Counted from the stretch's first letter, positions 1 through 8,362 are shown. The stretch: DNA of 64,000 nucleotides from an uncultured Selenomonadales bacterium (GCA_946408355.1 CAMJRX010000001.1:82773-146772), one strand, 5' to 3'. The notes: a model not told the origin generated them from the sequence alone. Program-made: numbers and translations.

Positions 1-574
1 CAACAGTTACAGCGAACCGCCGCTTGACTCCCAATAAGCCGTAAATCGCTCCGAGCGGACAAAGTGTTCTGCACCAAATTTTTTGACCCCAAATAAACGC
101 CGCGCCGATTACCAATGCTAATAAAATAATTTCTACACCGACGCCGAAAATCATCATGCGCATAAACGCGAAGACCGGCGACGCCGTATTAAAAATCGGC
201 ACGGACAAAATCAGCGACAACACCAGAACAATTCCTAATGAGACCAGCGGCAATATTCGCGTCTGTAAAATTTTTTTGCGCTTGACGGGCAAAATCTCTA
301 ACAAAAAATTCAGCGGGCAAATATAACTGCAGAAAATTCTTCCGAAAATAATTGCGACAATCGTTAGCGGCAATGCGGAAGTTATTAGCGGCATCCAAAT
401 TGTTTTACTAGCTAAAGTTATTTCAAGTGCTGTTAGCGGGTCGGTTAAGTCAACGCCAGCTAGTTCCGCTGAAATATATGTTCCGTACCAAATTAAATCC
501 GTGAACCATATCGGCAGGAGCAAAATTATCAGCGCGATTATTTGAATCAGTCGCCGAAAAATTTTTATCTTCAT
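1..574 (-). CDS. NapH-like polyferredoxin membrane protein (partial, 3' end outside window)
   Basis: Membrane-anchored Fe-S electron-transfer protein of the NapH/4Fe-4S binding family. The family passes electrons from quinol to periplasmic reductases. I translated the frame by hand from the ATG at 574. It shows hydrophobic helices near residues 8-25, 55-75, 110-130 and 140-160. Two Cys-containing motifs, CSYICPLN and CRTLCPLG, follow helices, as in NapH. The start overlaps the stop of the upstream NapG-like gene by 4 nt (571-574), so the two are translationally coupled. The C-terminal ferredoxin domain expected in full-length NapH would lie beyond position 1. No NapA or NapB is visible, so the terminal reductase served is unknown. 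Confidence 0.8.
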   Translation of the reverse strand, partial: MKIKIFRRLIQIIALIILLLPIWFTDLIWYGTYISAELAGVDLTDPLTALEITLASKTIWMPLITSALPLTIVAIIFGRIFCSYICPLNFLLEILPVKRKKILQTRILPLVSLGIVLVLSLILSVPIFNTASPVFAFMRMMIFGVGVEIILLALVIGAAFIWGQKIWCRTLCPLGAIYGLLGVKRRFAVTV

Positions 575-1119
575 TCCGCACCTCCCCTCGGCTTAACGTG
601 AATCGCTTTGGGGCTTGCAATGCAAACGTGTTCGCACATGCCGCAACCCGTACAAAAATCTTTGTTAATCGTCGGATACTTGTTTTTCTCCAACCAAATC
701 GCCTTGTTGTATTGCGGGCAACTCGTGTGACAAACTCGGCAGTCGTGGTCTTGTCGCGCCAAGCACAGGTTGTTATCAATTTCCGCTAAGCCCATGCGCA
801 CTTCTGATTTTTTAACGGGTTTAAGTGCTCCGGTTGCGCAAACGTGAGTACACCTCATGCAAAGATTGCAAGGTTGCTCGACGGGCACGATATACGGCGT
901 ACCGATTGCAAGTCCTTTCTCGCCGTGAGCAATTTTAATACAGCCAACCGGACAAACCTCAGCGCATTTGCCGCAACGAGCACATGTCGCTAAAAATTCT
1001 TCTTCAGATACGGCTCCAGGCGGTCGCAAAAGTTTTTCAGCCTCGCTCTTGCCCGCGCCGAAAAGAAATCCCAACAAGCCGCCGCCGAATATCATTTTTA
1101 CAAACGTCCTCCTCTCCAT
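571..1119 (-). CDS. NapG-like periplasmic ferredoxin-type protein
   Basis: Exported four-cluster ferredoxin, 182 residues, resembling NapG/MauM. The ATG at 1119 is preferred over an upstream frame start because AGGAGG lies 7 nt before it. The N-terminus MERRTFVKMIFGGGLLGFLFG has a twin-arginine-like RRTFVK followed by a hydrophobic stretch, consistent with Tat export. Cys clusters include CARCGKCAEVCPVGC, CNLCMRCTHVC, a CRVCHTSC variant and CTGCGMCEHVC, giving up to four [4Fe-4S] centres. With the coupled NapH-like gene downstream it probably forms a quinol-oxidising relay for an unidentified reductase. A promoter-like sequence lies just upstream. Confidence 0.85.
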   Translation of the reverse strand: MERRTFVKMIFGGGLLGFLFGAGKSEAEKLLRPPGAVSEEEFLATCARCGKCAEVCPVGCIKIAHGEKGLAIGTPYIVPVEQPCNLCMRCTHVCATGALKPVKKSEVRMGLAEIDNNLCLARQDHDCRVCHTSCPQYNKAIWLEKNKYPTINKDFCTGCGMCEHVCIASPKAIHVKPRGGAE

Positions 1120-1161
1120 TATTCGCCCTCCTAATGTGACTTTAAGCACAACATACTACAC

Positions 1162-1189
1162 ATAATCAGATAAAAAAATTTTTTGTCAA
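1162..1189 (-). promoter_or_regulatory. Promoter for napG/napH-like genes
   Basis: On the minus strand a consensus TTGACA (1184-1189) is followed after 16 nt by GATTAT (1162-1167), about 45 nt upstream of the napG-like start. A weaker plus-strand match (TTGTCA 1183-1188, TTAATA 1206-1211) overlaps it and may serve the MetF-like gene. No experimental support. Confidence 0.45.
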
Positions 1190-1282
1190 GCACCTCTGCA
1201 ACATGTTAATAAAAAAATTTAGTAGACACATTCGCCAAAACAAATTAAAATTCTTATGACTTTTGTAAATGGAGGAATTTTT

Positions 1283-2020
1283 ATGGGAAGAATTGCTGTT
1301 GAAATTATCCCGCGTGATGAGGCTAGCCTCCAAGCGGACATTGACGTAATAAAAAAATATCCGCAAGTTGACTGCGTGAATATTCCCGATTTGATGAGCT
1401 TTAAACTTCGTCCGTGGCAAGCCGCTAAAGTTACTCAACCTGCACTTGCGACGATTCCGCACGTTCGCGCTATGGATATTGATTTATCTAATCCGCTCCC
1501 CATGCGCGACGATTTTATTAACTTTGGTATTAAAGAAGTTTTGATAATCGCTGGCGACCCGCCCAAAGATTTAACACGCACAGTTTATCCGACGGAAACG
1601 ATTGACGTAATTCGCAAATTCCGCGAGGAGTTGCCCGACGTTAAAGTTTATGCGGGCGTCGACCAATATCGCAGTGGCATTCGTGACGAACTTTATCGTG
1701 TGGAGCGCAAAGCTCAAGCGGGCGCAGTTGGATTTTTTACTCAACCATTTTTTGACTTAAGATTTTTGGAAATGTACGCTGACTTGCTTGAAGAGCACGA
1801 GGTTTATTGGGGAGTGTCGCCGGTTTTAAGCAGTCGCAGTCGTGGTTATTGGGAGCGCAAGGACAAAGCCGTTTTCCCGAAAAATTTTCAGCCGACAATG
1901 GATTGGAATATCGAATTTGCCAAAAAAGTTATCGACTTTATCCGGACTTCAAAAGGCGGTCTTTACTTCATGCCCATTACGATAGATATTTCTGATTTAC
2001 TTCCAAAAGTTTTTGATTAG
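1283..2020 (+). CDS. Methylenetetrahydrofolate reductase-like protein
   Basis: Short (245 residue) protein of the MetF/MTHFR TIM-barrel family, which reduces 5,10-methylene-THF to 5-methyl-THF using FAD. The start at 1283 is chosen because GGAGGA lies 6 nt upstream; an in-frame ATG at 1256 has no ribosome site. Family features include IDLSNPLPMRDDF, IIAGDPPKDL (the residues after beta-strand 4 that contact folate/flavin), GAVGFFTQPFFD and a late WGVSPVL segment. It is shorter than E. coli MetF (296 residues). Its gene overlaps the convergent cbiB gene by 4 nt at their 3' ends. Whether it acts in methionine synthesis or in C1 metabolism of an anaerobe cannot be told from here. Confidence 0.75.
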   Translation: MGRIAVEIIPRDEASLQADIDVIKKYPQVDCVNIPDLMSFKLRPWQAAKVTQPALATIPHVRAMDIDLSNPLPMRDDFINFGIKEVLIIAGDPPKDLTRTVYPTETIDVIRKFREELPDVKVYAGVDQYRSGIRDELYRVERKAQAGAVGFFTQPFFDLRFLEMYADLLEEHEVYWGVSPVLSSRSRGYWERKDKAVFPKNFQPTMDWNIEFAKKVIDFIRTSKGGLYFMPITIDISDLLPKVFD

Positions 2021-2961
2021 AAAATTAAATACGCAAAAGTTAAAAATAAAATTGTGGCGGTGTACATCATGCGAATTGCGCCGAGTATGTGCACCGCTTC
2101 TAAATTTTCATGCGGCTCCCCCATATAAGCGCGGAAATGCGGCTCGCCAAAATAATAATTCACGCCGCCTAATCGAATATTTAACGCACCAGCAACAGTT
2201 GCCTCTGCCCAGCCGCCATTCGGGCTTGGGTGCTTAGAGGCGTCGCGTTTCATCATTTTAAAAGCGTTTTTGTAGTCAAGTTTAAGAATCATTGCCGCGC
2301 AGATAAAAAGCATAGCAGTCAGCCGCGCAGGAATAAAATTAGCAATGTCATCGAACCGCGCCGCTACTCGTCCAAAGTAAAAATATTTTTCGTTCTTGTA
2401 ACCGAGCATGGAATCCATTGTGTTGATAGCGCGATAGGCAACGGCAAGCGGCAAGCCTCCAATGGCAAAATAAAATAGCGGCGAAATAATTCCGTCGACG
2501 GTATTTTCTGCAACGGTTTCGATTGTGGCGCGAGTAATTTCCGCCTCGTTAAGATTTTGCGTGTCGCGTCCGACAATCCAACCGACTTTTTCACGGGCGC
2601 GGGCGAGGTTTTCTCTATCAAGCAGAAAATAAATTTCGCGAGCGGCGTCGCCTAAAGTGCGCGGCGAAATCATAAAGCTCAACACCAACGCTTGAATAAA
2701 AATCTGCGCGGCGTAGCTTGGAATATCTTTTGTAAAAAATTCTATCAGCGCACCGACGAGCAAACTTGAAATGACGACGATACAAACTAAGACGCCGCCC
2801 TTAAGAATTTTTTTAATCGGGTTGTCGAGGTCGTGGCGCAGAAATTTTTCGAGCGTGGAAATTAAATTGCCAATCAAAACTACAGGGTGAAATTTACTGC
2901 GCGGGTCGCCGATTAGCGCGTCAATCAGAAAGGCGACAACTGCTATTATCATTGAACTCAT
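2017..2961 (-). CDS. cbiB: Adenosylcobinamide-phosphate synthase CbiB/CobD
   Basis: Membrane enzyme of cobalamin biosynthesis that joins adenosylcobyric acid to aminopropanol phosphate. The 314-residue protein begins with a hydrophobic helix then IDALIGDPRSKFHPVVLIGN, the conserved N-terminal signature of CbiB. It also has AVAYRAINTMDSMLGYKNE, PARLTA and KHPSPNGGWAEATVAGAL, all diagnostic. GGAG sits 9 nt before the ATG. It is the only cobalamin-synthesis gene in the window, but a B12-dependent methylmalonyl-CoA mutase is encoded at 23-27 kb, so the organism has a use for the cofactor. Confidence 0.93.
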   Translation of the reverse strand: MSSMIIAVVAFLIDALIGDPRSKFHPVVLIGNLISTLEKFLRHDLDNPIKKILKGGVLVCIVVISSLLVGALIEFFTKDIPSYAAQIFIQALVLSFMISPRTLGDAAREIYFLLDRENLARAREKVGWIVGRDTQNLNEAEITRATIETVAENTVDGIISPLFYFAIGGLPLAVAYRAINTMDSMLGYKNEKYFYFGRVAARFDDIANFIPARLTAMLFICAAMILKLDYKNAFKMMKRDASKHPSPNGGWAEATVAGALNIRLGGVNYYFGEPHFRAYMGEPHENLEAVHILGAIRMMYTATILFLTFAYLIF

Positions 2962-3037
2962 TAAATCAAACTCCGTTTTAGTTTTTAGTAATTTTTTCGC
3001 GGTGAATTAAAATTTTTCCTGCGAAGGAGGTTTTTAC

Positions 3038-3883
3038 TTGAAAAAAATAATCGTGAACGCGGACGACTTCGGGCGGCACGAGCTTATAAATCAAGCGGTC
3101 GAGCGTGCGTTCAATACGGGCTGTCTTAAGTCGGCAACGCTTATGGCGGGTGGCGCGGCATTTGACAACGCTGTTAAACTTGCAAAAAAAATTTCCGGCT
3201 TAGGCGTCGGAATTCATTTTACATTGGCAAATGGAAATCCTATCTTGCCGCCAAAAGAAATTCCCTCGCTCGTCACGGAGGAGGGAATTTTTCACGGCGA
3301 TTATATAAAATTTCTCAAGCGATATTTGAGCGGAAAAATTTCAATGTCAGAAGTTCGCTCGGAACTCGCCGCGCAACTTGAAAAAATTTCCCGCGCAGGT
3401 TTAAAATTAACGCACTTCGATAGCCATCAACATTTGCATCACGTACCGGGAATCACGGAAATAACGTTAAAGCTTGCACAGGCGGCAGGAATTAAATCAA
3501 TGCGCGTGGCGAATACGAAAATTTTTGACGGCGAATTAGACAGCTTAGGAAAATTTTTAGGGCGATTGGGTTTGGGTTCGTTGGCGAAGTTCGCGGCTCA
3601 TCTGGCGCATAAAAAAAATTTTGCGACGCCCGAACATTTCGCAGGTATCGTCGCGGGAGAATCTGTTAGCGAAAAATTTATGCTCAACTTGATTGAAAAC
3701 TTGCAAGACGGCACGACAGAAGTTATGTTTCATCCCGGCACCGACAATAAAACTTTAAAAGACTTTTGCCAATGGGAGCACAATTTCGAGGAAGAACTTG
3801 CCACTGTGACTTCGCCAAAAGTTTTGGGCTTGCTTGCCGAGAAAAATATTTCATCGATAAATTTTGCGGAGTTGATTAAATGA
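3038..3883 (+). CDS. ChbG/YdjC-family carbohydrate deacetylase (HpnK-like)
   Basis: Metal-dependent deacetylase-fold protein, 281 residues. It starts at a TTG preceded by AAGGAGG. Visible family residues: NADDFG at 7-12 (metal-binding Asp), GIHFTL near 58-63 (His), FDSHQHLHH near 124-132 (metal and catalytic His), and MFHPGTDN near 228. Family members remove acetyl groups from chito-oligosaccharides or act on lipid-linked sugars. The next gene encodes a GtrA membrane protein and overlaps by 4 nt, which favours a role in modifying a lipid-linked or cell-surface glycan over catabolism of free chitobiose. The substrate is inferred, not shown. Confidence 0.82.
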   Translation: MKKIIVNADDFGRHELINQAVERAFNTGCLKSATLMAGGAAFDNAVKLAKKISGLGVGIHFTLANGNPILPPKEIPSLVTEEGIFHGDYIKFLKRYLSGKISMSEVRSELAAQLEKISRAGLKLTHFDSHQHLHHVPGITEITLKLAQAAGIKSMRVANTKIFDGELDSLGKFLGRLGLGSLAKFAAHLAHKKNFATPEHFAGIVAGESVSEKFMLNLIENLQDGTTEVMFHPGTDNKTLKDFCQWEHNFEEELATVTSPKVLGLLAEKNISSINFAELIK

Positions 3884-4263
3884 CAAGAGAACGCATGTTA
3901 GAAATAATCCGTTTTTGTTTCGTGGGCGGCGTCTCGTTCCTTATGGATTACTCAATACTTTTCGCGTTGACAGAATTTGCCGGCGTCTATTATCTGTACT
4001 CGTCGGCGATTTCGTTTAGCATAACGGTCGTATTTAATTATTGGCTGTGCGTCGTCTACGTTTTCAAAGGTGCAAAAAAACAATCGACGCGACGGGCAAT
4101 AATTTTTTTCAGCACGGGCGTTGTAGGGCTTGGACTCAATCAACTTTGCATGTGGTTTTTCGTTGACGTGGCGGGCGTGTACTATATGATTGCGAAAATT
4201 TTTGCAACCGCCATTGTAACCATTTGGAATTACATAACCAAACGCAAAGCAGTCAGCGGTTAA
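3880..4263 (+). CDS. GtrA-family membrane protein
   Basis: Small polytopic protein of 127 residues in the GtrA/DPMS3 family, proposed flippase or scaffold for polyprenyl-phosphate sugars. Four hydrophobic segments are seen near residues 8-30, 37-58, 70-92 and 98-118. Family residues include FCFVGGVSFLMDY and the C-terminal WNYITKRK. ATGA overlap (4 nt) with the deacetylase gene indicates coupling. A GtrB-like GT2 enzyme is encoded at 19.9 kb but not adjacent. The 3' end overlaps the convergent tubulin-like gene by 4 nt. Confidence 0.85.
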   Translation: MTRERMLEIIRFCFVGGVSFLMDYSILFALTEFAGVYYLYSSAISFSITVVFNYWLCVVYVFKGAKKQSTRRAIIFFSTGVVGLGLNQLCMWFFVDVAGVYYMIAKIFATAIVTIWNYITKRKAVSG

Positions 4264-5645
4264 ATTGCGCAGGAGTCGTAAAGTCTACGTAAAAATTTTC
4301 CGAAGGCTTTAACCGTCGAATCGAACTTGAAAGGCTCCGTCAATCTGTAAAATATTTCGTGGAATGTCAGCTTAGATTTTGTGCCGTCAAGAGCCGCGAA
4401 AAGTTTTTTATTGACCAGCCGCGCAGGATTTGCCTCGAACATTGCGGGATTTATCAAAAAGACTTCTCGCCCGTTGAGCGTTTCAAGTTGTTTAAGCCAC
4501 GCCGCAAATGCCTCTGCATAAAAATTAAAATTCACCACGTCGGGCGCAGTTATGTTAACGCCCTTTAAAAAGTCCACGAACCACGGATATTTATAAGCTT
4601 TTGCGTCGCCCGAAACTAAATCGATTAACACCGGCTTAATCAGTTGAACATAAGCAAAAATAAATCTCGCGAACTGCACAAAGCGTTCACTCGACGCGGG
4701 AATATCACTCCAAGAAAATTTATCGTGCTCGTGCCGGCAAATGTATTTAAAAATTTTCGGCGCGTGAAGTGGTCGCGAATAAAAATCTGCCGCCGCCAAT
4801 GCCGCATAAAGTTCGACGATATGAGCCTCGTTGCGCTGATTCGCTGAACCAACGGAAAATTCCCCGACGGGCGTCATAACCGAATCGCCGATAAAATACG
4901 TCGCGTCGAAAAGATTTTCTTTCTCCGAATAATATTTCAACGCCGCCTTTGTATTAGGCAAAAAATTTTCACTGCGGGCAAAAAGTTCGTTCTTAATATT
5001 GGTTGGAGTGAAGCTGAAATACGGCAGAATTAACGCGCCGCCGATTGAAATTCGGTCTGCGTAGTCAGCAAGATTATTTTTCAGCAAGCGGGCAATCGTC
5101 GGAAGTCCAGCCGCACCCGTTCCGCCGAACACCGAACCCGCCAAGAAAATTTTTACGTTTTCTCCCTCGCCGATAATTTTTTCAATCTGCGCGGTTAATT
5201 TTGAGCCGTCATCAAATTTTTTGGCAAGGACTGCCGCACCAATCGACGGATGTCCTCTAAAACCCTCGTTGAGCGTCGTGTCGCGCTCTTTTTTTGTGTA
5301 AAGAATTTCGTACAGCTTGCCAACGGGCATGTTGTTGTGGTGATAAAACTCAATCAAATCGTCAAGATTTTTGTCGTGCCCGGTCGGGTTCCAAGGAAAC
5401 GGGCGCACGATTGAAATTTTGTTCTTGAAAAGCGGCGTGTCATTGCCGACGGAAAAATTTTGGAATGCGGCAAAATTATTCAACGCAGTCGAGGTTCGCT
5501 CCAAATTGCCGTTGCCAACATCAGGATCAATCGCCGCGATATAAAGTCGTTCGTTTTCGGGCAAAAGTCCAGCTATGCAAATGTGCGTTAAACTCTCCAT
5601 GACTTTCGCTCCCGTGCCGCCGATAGAAATAAAGTAATAACTCAT
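4260..5645 (-). CDS. Tubulin/FtsZ-like GTPase-fold protein (Tubulin_2-like)
   Basis: A 461-residue protein that looks like the poorly characterised bacterial tubulin-like family. Residues 5-14 give a Rossmann-type ISIGGTGAKV start as in the first nucleotide loop of FtsZ/tubulin. Residues 169-180 read AGSVFGGTGAAG, matching the tubulin/FtsZ signature loop G-G-T-G-[ST]-G, followed by LPTIARLL. AIDPDVGN (38-45) could be the second loop. A QRNEAHIVELYAALAAADF stretch lies in the middle. It differs from FtsZ in length and in the rest of the sequence, so it is not the division protein. GGGAGG precedes the ATG. It is last in a minus-strand run after LCP, YrbL-like and membrane-protein genes. Function unknown; GTP binding is inferred from motifs. 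Confidence 0.7.
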   Translation of the reverse strand: MSYYFISIGGTGAKVMESLTHICIAGLLPENERLYIAAIDPDVGNGNLERTSTALNNFAAFQNFSVGNDTPLFKNKISIVRPFPWNPTGHDKNLDDLIEFYHHNNMPVGKLYEILYTKKERDTTLNEGFRGHPSIGAAVLAKKFDDGSKLTAQIEKIIGEGENVKIFLAGSVFGGTGAAGLPTIARLLKNNLADYADRISIGGALILPYFSFTPTNIKNELFARSENFLPNTKAALKYYSEKENLFDATYFIGDSVMTPVGEFSVGSANQRNEAHIVELYAALAAADFYSRPLHAPKIFKYICRHEHDKFSWSDIPASSERFVQFARFIFAYVQLIKPVLIDLVSGDAKAYKYPWFVDFLKGVNITAPDVVNFNFYAEAFAAWLKQLETLNGREVFLINPAMFEANPARLVNKKLFAALDGTKSKLTFHEIFYRLTEPFKFDSTVKAFGKFLRRLYDSCAI

Positions 5646-5682
5646 AACCGCCTCCCAAATTAATGCGTCGAAATTATGCTTA

Positions 5683-5755
5683 AACGCGGCGATTTACTCA
5701 AAAATATTGAACGTCAAATCGCGTCAGCTGTTTGTCAACTTTTTAAAAGTTGCCC
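5683..5755 (+). repeat. Dispersed element copy 1 with palindrome
   Basis: About 75 bp that aligns colinearly with 32153-32226 (by hand roughly three quarters identical, one single-base gap). It contains a near-perfect palindrome, CAACTTTT-T-AAAAGTTG, at about 5734-5750, which covers the stop codon of the minus-strand membrane gene. In copy 2 the corresponding palindrome is GCACTTTT-T-AAAAGTGC, so both arms changed together. The one-base gap shifts reading frame between the copies, which argues against a conserved peptide. Confidence 0.5.
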
Positions 5756-6229
5756 AAAAAATTGTGCTCCAAGTGGCGTGTACTTAAATGCAAGTGGCGT
5801 CGTGAAAATTGTTAACAGCCAATAGCCCACGCCCGTAAAAATTACCGCGAACAGTCCGAAAATTATTCCGTTAAGCTTTATGCCCAAAATCGGCGCGTAG
5901 AAATGCGCAACGCCTAAACTTACTGCAAGCGACGCCATTAACAACGCCGCCCAAAAAATTCTTTTGCCCGCGCCCGCCGCCTCGTCGACTTCCAAAATAA
6001 ATCTTGCCGCCATAAACCAAAGTAGCGCACAAAGTCCATTTGCTAAGCCCGCCGCCCGCGTCAATGCAAAATATTTTTCCAGCCAACGCGAATAATTCAT
6101 GTTGTCGGAGGCAGTTGCCAATTTGTGCCCCGCGATATTCGAGCCTAAATAATAAGCCAGCGCAATGCAACCAACTGTTACCGCCGCGATTAAAAATATT
6201 TTTATAATCGTCCGCGCCGTTCGATTCAT
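5735..6229 (-). CDS. Four-helix membrane protein, unknown function
   Basis: A 164-residue protein I do not recognise. Hydrophobic segments lie near residues 9-29, 58-77, 88-108 and 118-142, with a polar loop (about 30-55) between the first two that may face outside. There is no obvious catalytic motif. Its ATG shares one base with the TAA of the YrbL-like gene (TAATG), so translation is probably coupled. It sits between a kinase-fold gene and the tubulin-like gene, and could anchor one of them to the membrane; that is inference from position only. Its stop codon lies inside a palindrome of a dispersed element. Confidence 0.7.
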   Translation of the reverse strand: MNRTARTIIKIFLIAAVTVGCIALAYYLGSNIAGHKLATASDNMNYSRWLEKYFALTRAAGLANGLCALLWFMAARFILEVDEAAGAGKRIFWAALLMASLAVSLGVAHFYAPILGIKLNGIIFGLFAVIFTGVGYWLLTIFTTPLAFKYTPLGAQFFGQLLKS

Positions 6230-6837
6230 TAAATCTCAGCCAACTTTCTTAAAAATTCCGCGTCGAATAAATTTCCGTAATCCGAACGCATTAAATCAAC
6301 AAAACGCGCCCAATATTTTTTTACGCGCTTTAGTGCAAAGTAATCGAAGTAATACGGCAGAGGAATTGACGCTGAACAGCCGATATTGTCGATGATTCGG
6401 ACGCGCCGTTCGGTCGGGGAAATTCTTTGCACAAGATAATTATCAGGATCGACGCCCGCCAACAAAAATCTTTCGTCGAAGTAAACGCGCTTAAAATCCA
6501 GCAAAAGTTTTTCCGTCGCGAGCAAAAGTTTTTTATCGCGTATCGTGTCGTCAAAAACATTGAGCATAGTTTGAGAAATTTTTCCGTCATAATCAAGCAC
6601 GCGCTCAAAAAGATAGCCTTTGCCCTTTGAAGTCTCAACCTCGCCGAAATATTTTGTGAGGAGCGTCATTGAATCTGCGCGGCTCCCTAAAGCTTTGCGA
6701 TAGCGCGTTTCCTTAGCAAAGTCGGGGTCGTCGGGCGTGCGCAAAAGTTTAACGCATAAATTTTTATCGGTCGGGTGCGCGTAAACAATTTTGTGATTGC
6801 CGTCGCCCAAAAATAAATCGTCTGTCAAATTAATCAT
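6229..6837 (-). CDS. YrbL-family protein (protein-kinase-like fold)
   Basis: A 202-residue protein matching the YrbL family (named from a PhoP-regulated gene of enterobacteria). It begins LTDDLFLGDGNHKIVYAHPTD, a glycine-rich loop with the family order, then LCVKLLR with the lysine expected for ATP binding in kinase-like folds. YLFERVLDYDG and VRIIDNIG (a DxxG/DFG-like position) follow. Family function is not established. It starts 2 nt after the LCP gene stop and overlaps the following membrane gene by one base, so these are one transcription unit. It may be a small kinase-like regulator for the envelope proteins around it; this is inference. Confidence 0.75.
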   Translation of the reverse strand: MINLTDDLFLGDGNHKIVYAHPTDKNLCVKLLRTPDDPDFAKETRYRKALGSRADSMTLLTKYFGEVETSKGKGYLFERVLDYDGKISQTMLNVFDDTIRDKKLLLATEKLLLDFKRVYFDERFLLAGVDPDNYLVQRISPTERRVRIIDNIGCSASIPLPYYFDYFALKRVKKYWARFVDLMRSDYGNLFDAEFLRKLAEI

Positions 6838-6838
6838 G

Positions 6839-8326
6839 TCAATACCTCGTTTTAGGAGCCTCGTCGCGTGTCGGCTCTGTTATAGTTTCGTCAATTTCTG
6901 GAATTGTTCGTCGTTCAATTCGCGGTTCCTCATAAGTTCGACGTTCAAGCGGATTTGTTTGCTCGCTGTCGTAAGTGCGCCGTTCCGTTGAGTTTGTTCG
7001 TTCGTCAAAATCTCTGCGTTCGTTTGAACTTGTTCGTTCGTTAGAATAATTTTCGCGTTCCATTGAATTCGTTCGTTCATTAGAATAATTTTCGCGCTCC
7101 GTTGAACTTGTTCGTTCGTTAGAATAATTTTCGCGTTCCGTTGAATTCGTTCGTTCGTCTGGATAATTTCTGCGCTCGGTTGGACTTGTCCGTTCGTCGG
7201 AATAATGTCCGCGTTCAGTCGAATTCGTTCGCGTATCAGAAATTCTGCTTTCTCTTAAACTTGAGCGTTCATCAATGCTACTGCGACGTTCACGACCTTT
7301 GCGCACGGGGGAGCCGATATTGTCCTCGCCTTCGGGAATATCTTTTGCGCCGGAGGGAATTGATTCTCTGTATTCGCGGGCGTCGCGCTCAAAACGTTCT
7401 CTCAAATACGGGTCAACGCTGATTCCCAGCGCGTCGGCAACCGAAATCCTCAAAAGTTCCACGTCGGGTATCCAATAACTTATGTCGTCAATGTAGAGTG
7501 GATAGCCTGGCACCATGTCGGTTTCAAGTCCATTTTGCGCGGCGGCTTTAAGTGCACCGGCAAGTTCCAACAGTTGACGTAAGGACATATCCGTATCAAC
7601 GGCGTCAATGACTTCGCGAACAATTTTAGGAATGCGCGGAACAATTTCGGGCGAAGTGACTTTATCCATACACGCCGCCATAAAAGCCTGTTGACGTTGC
7701 ACGCGCCCAATATCGCCTTCCGAGTCACGATAGCGCACGTAAGTCACAGCGGTTTTGCCGTCCATGTGCTGTTGTCCAGGATAGAGGTCAATGACAAGTC
7801 CGCCATTGTCGTCCCAGGGGTCTTCGTAGAACATGCGCTTTTCAACGTCAATATCCACGCCGCCAATCGCGTCGATAATTTTAACAAAACTATTTGTATC
7901 AATCATAACGTAATGGTCAATGTCAATGCCGAGAAAATTTTCAACGGTCGATTCAGTAAGCCCGACGCCGCCATAAGCATAAGCTGCGTTAATTTTGTCG
8001 TAGCCGCGCCCACGAATTTTTACACGAGTATCACGCGGGATTGATAACAAAGTAGCTTGGTCAAAGCGCGGGTCAATCGTCGCAATCATCAGCGTATCAG
8101 AGCGTCCAACGTCATCTTCGCGCTTGTCTACGCCCATTATTAAAACGATTGATTTATCTTTGGCTTTTATGAGTTCTTCCTCGTTGTTGTTGACAATTCG
8201 TCTTACAGGATTTTCTTCGTCAAAAATACTCGACGACGCAAACATTGCACCTGCCAACGCCGACGCCGTAAAGCACAGAACGAGGAAGATTATCGGCAAA
8301 AAGTTCCGTTTAGGTTTTTTATCCAA
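6839..8326 (-). CDS. LytR-CpsA-Psr (LCP) family protein with repetitive tail
   Basis: Membrane-anchored LCP phosphotransferase, about 495 residues, expected to attach polyprenyl-linked glycans to peptidoglycan. The TTG at 8326 is preferred because AGAAGGTG lies 5-6 nt upstream; the open frame extends to 8362 without a site. One N-terminal helix is followed by LCP motifs: GVDKREDDVGRSDTLM, LSIPRDTRV and KINAAYAYGG, carrying the Arg/Asp residues that hold the pyrophosphate and magnesium. The C-terminal third (about residues 330-495) is low-complexity, with 13-residue repeats around NERTxSTERENYS and a very high Arg/Glu/Ser content. The tail is unusual for LCP proteins and could bind the wall or a partner. 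Confidence 0.88.
   Translation of the reverse strand: MDKKPKRNFLPIIFLVLCFTASALAGAMFASSSIFDEENPVRRIVNNNEEELIKAKDKSIVLIMGVDKREDDVGRSDTLMIATIDPRFDQATLLSIPRDTRVKIRGRGYDKINAAYAYGGVGLTESTVENFLGIDIDHYVMIDTNSFVKIIDAIGGVDIDVEKRMFYEDPWDDNGGLVIDLYPGQQHMDGKTAVTYVRYRDSEGDIGRVQRQQAFMAACMDKVTSPEIVPRIPKIVREVIDAVDTDMSLRQLLELAGALKAAAQNGLETDMVPGYPLYIDDISYWIPDVELLRISVADALGISVDPYLRERFERDAREYRESIPSGAKDIPEGEDNIGSPVRKGRERRSSIDERSSLRESRISDTRTNSTERGHYSDERTSPTERRNYPDERTNSTERENYSNERTSSTERENYSNERTNSMERENYSNERTSSNERRDFDERTNSTERRTYDSEQTNPLERRTYEEPRIERRTIPEIDETITEPTRDEAPKTRY
6930..7235 (-). repeat. 39-bp in-frame tandem repeats in LCP tail
   Basis: Consecutive degenerate 39-bp units inside the LCP gene, each encoding 13 residues of the form N-E-R-T-x-S-x-E-R-E-N-Y-S. 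The three central units (about 7050-7170) differ at only a few positions, so copy number could change by recombination or slippage without shifting frame. Confidence 0.85.
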
Positions 8327-8362
8327 CGCAACACCTTCTAAAAAAATTTTTAAACGCGGCAA

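Noticed and set aside
5675..5823. Plus-strand short frame MLKRGDLLKNIERQ... in the dispersed element
   Set aside because: The related element at 32153 has a one-base gap that changes the frame, and there is no ribosome site, so a conserved peptide is unlikely.
6930..7235. Regularly spaced repeats, considered as a CRISPR array
   Set aside because: The repeats are 39-bp, contiguous, without unique spacers, and translate in frame inside the LCP gene.
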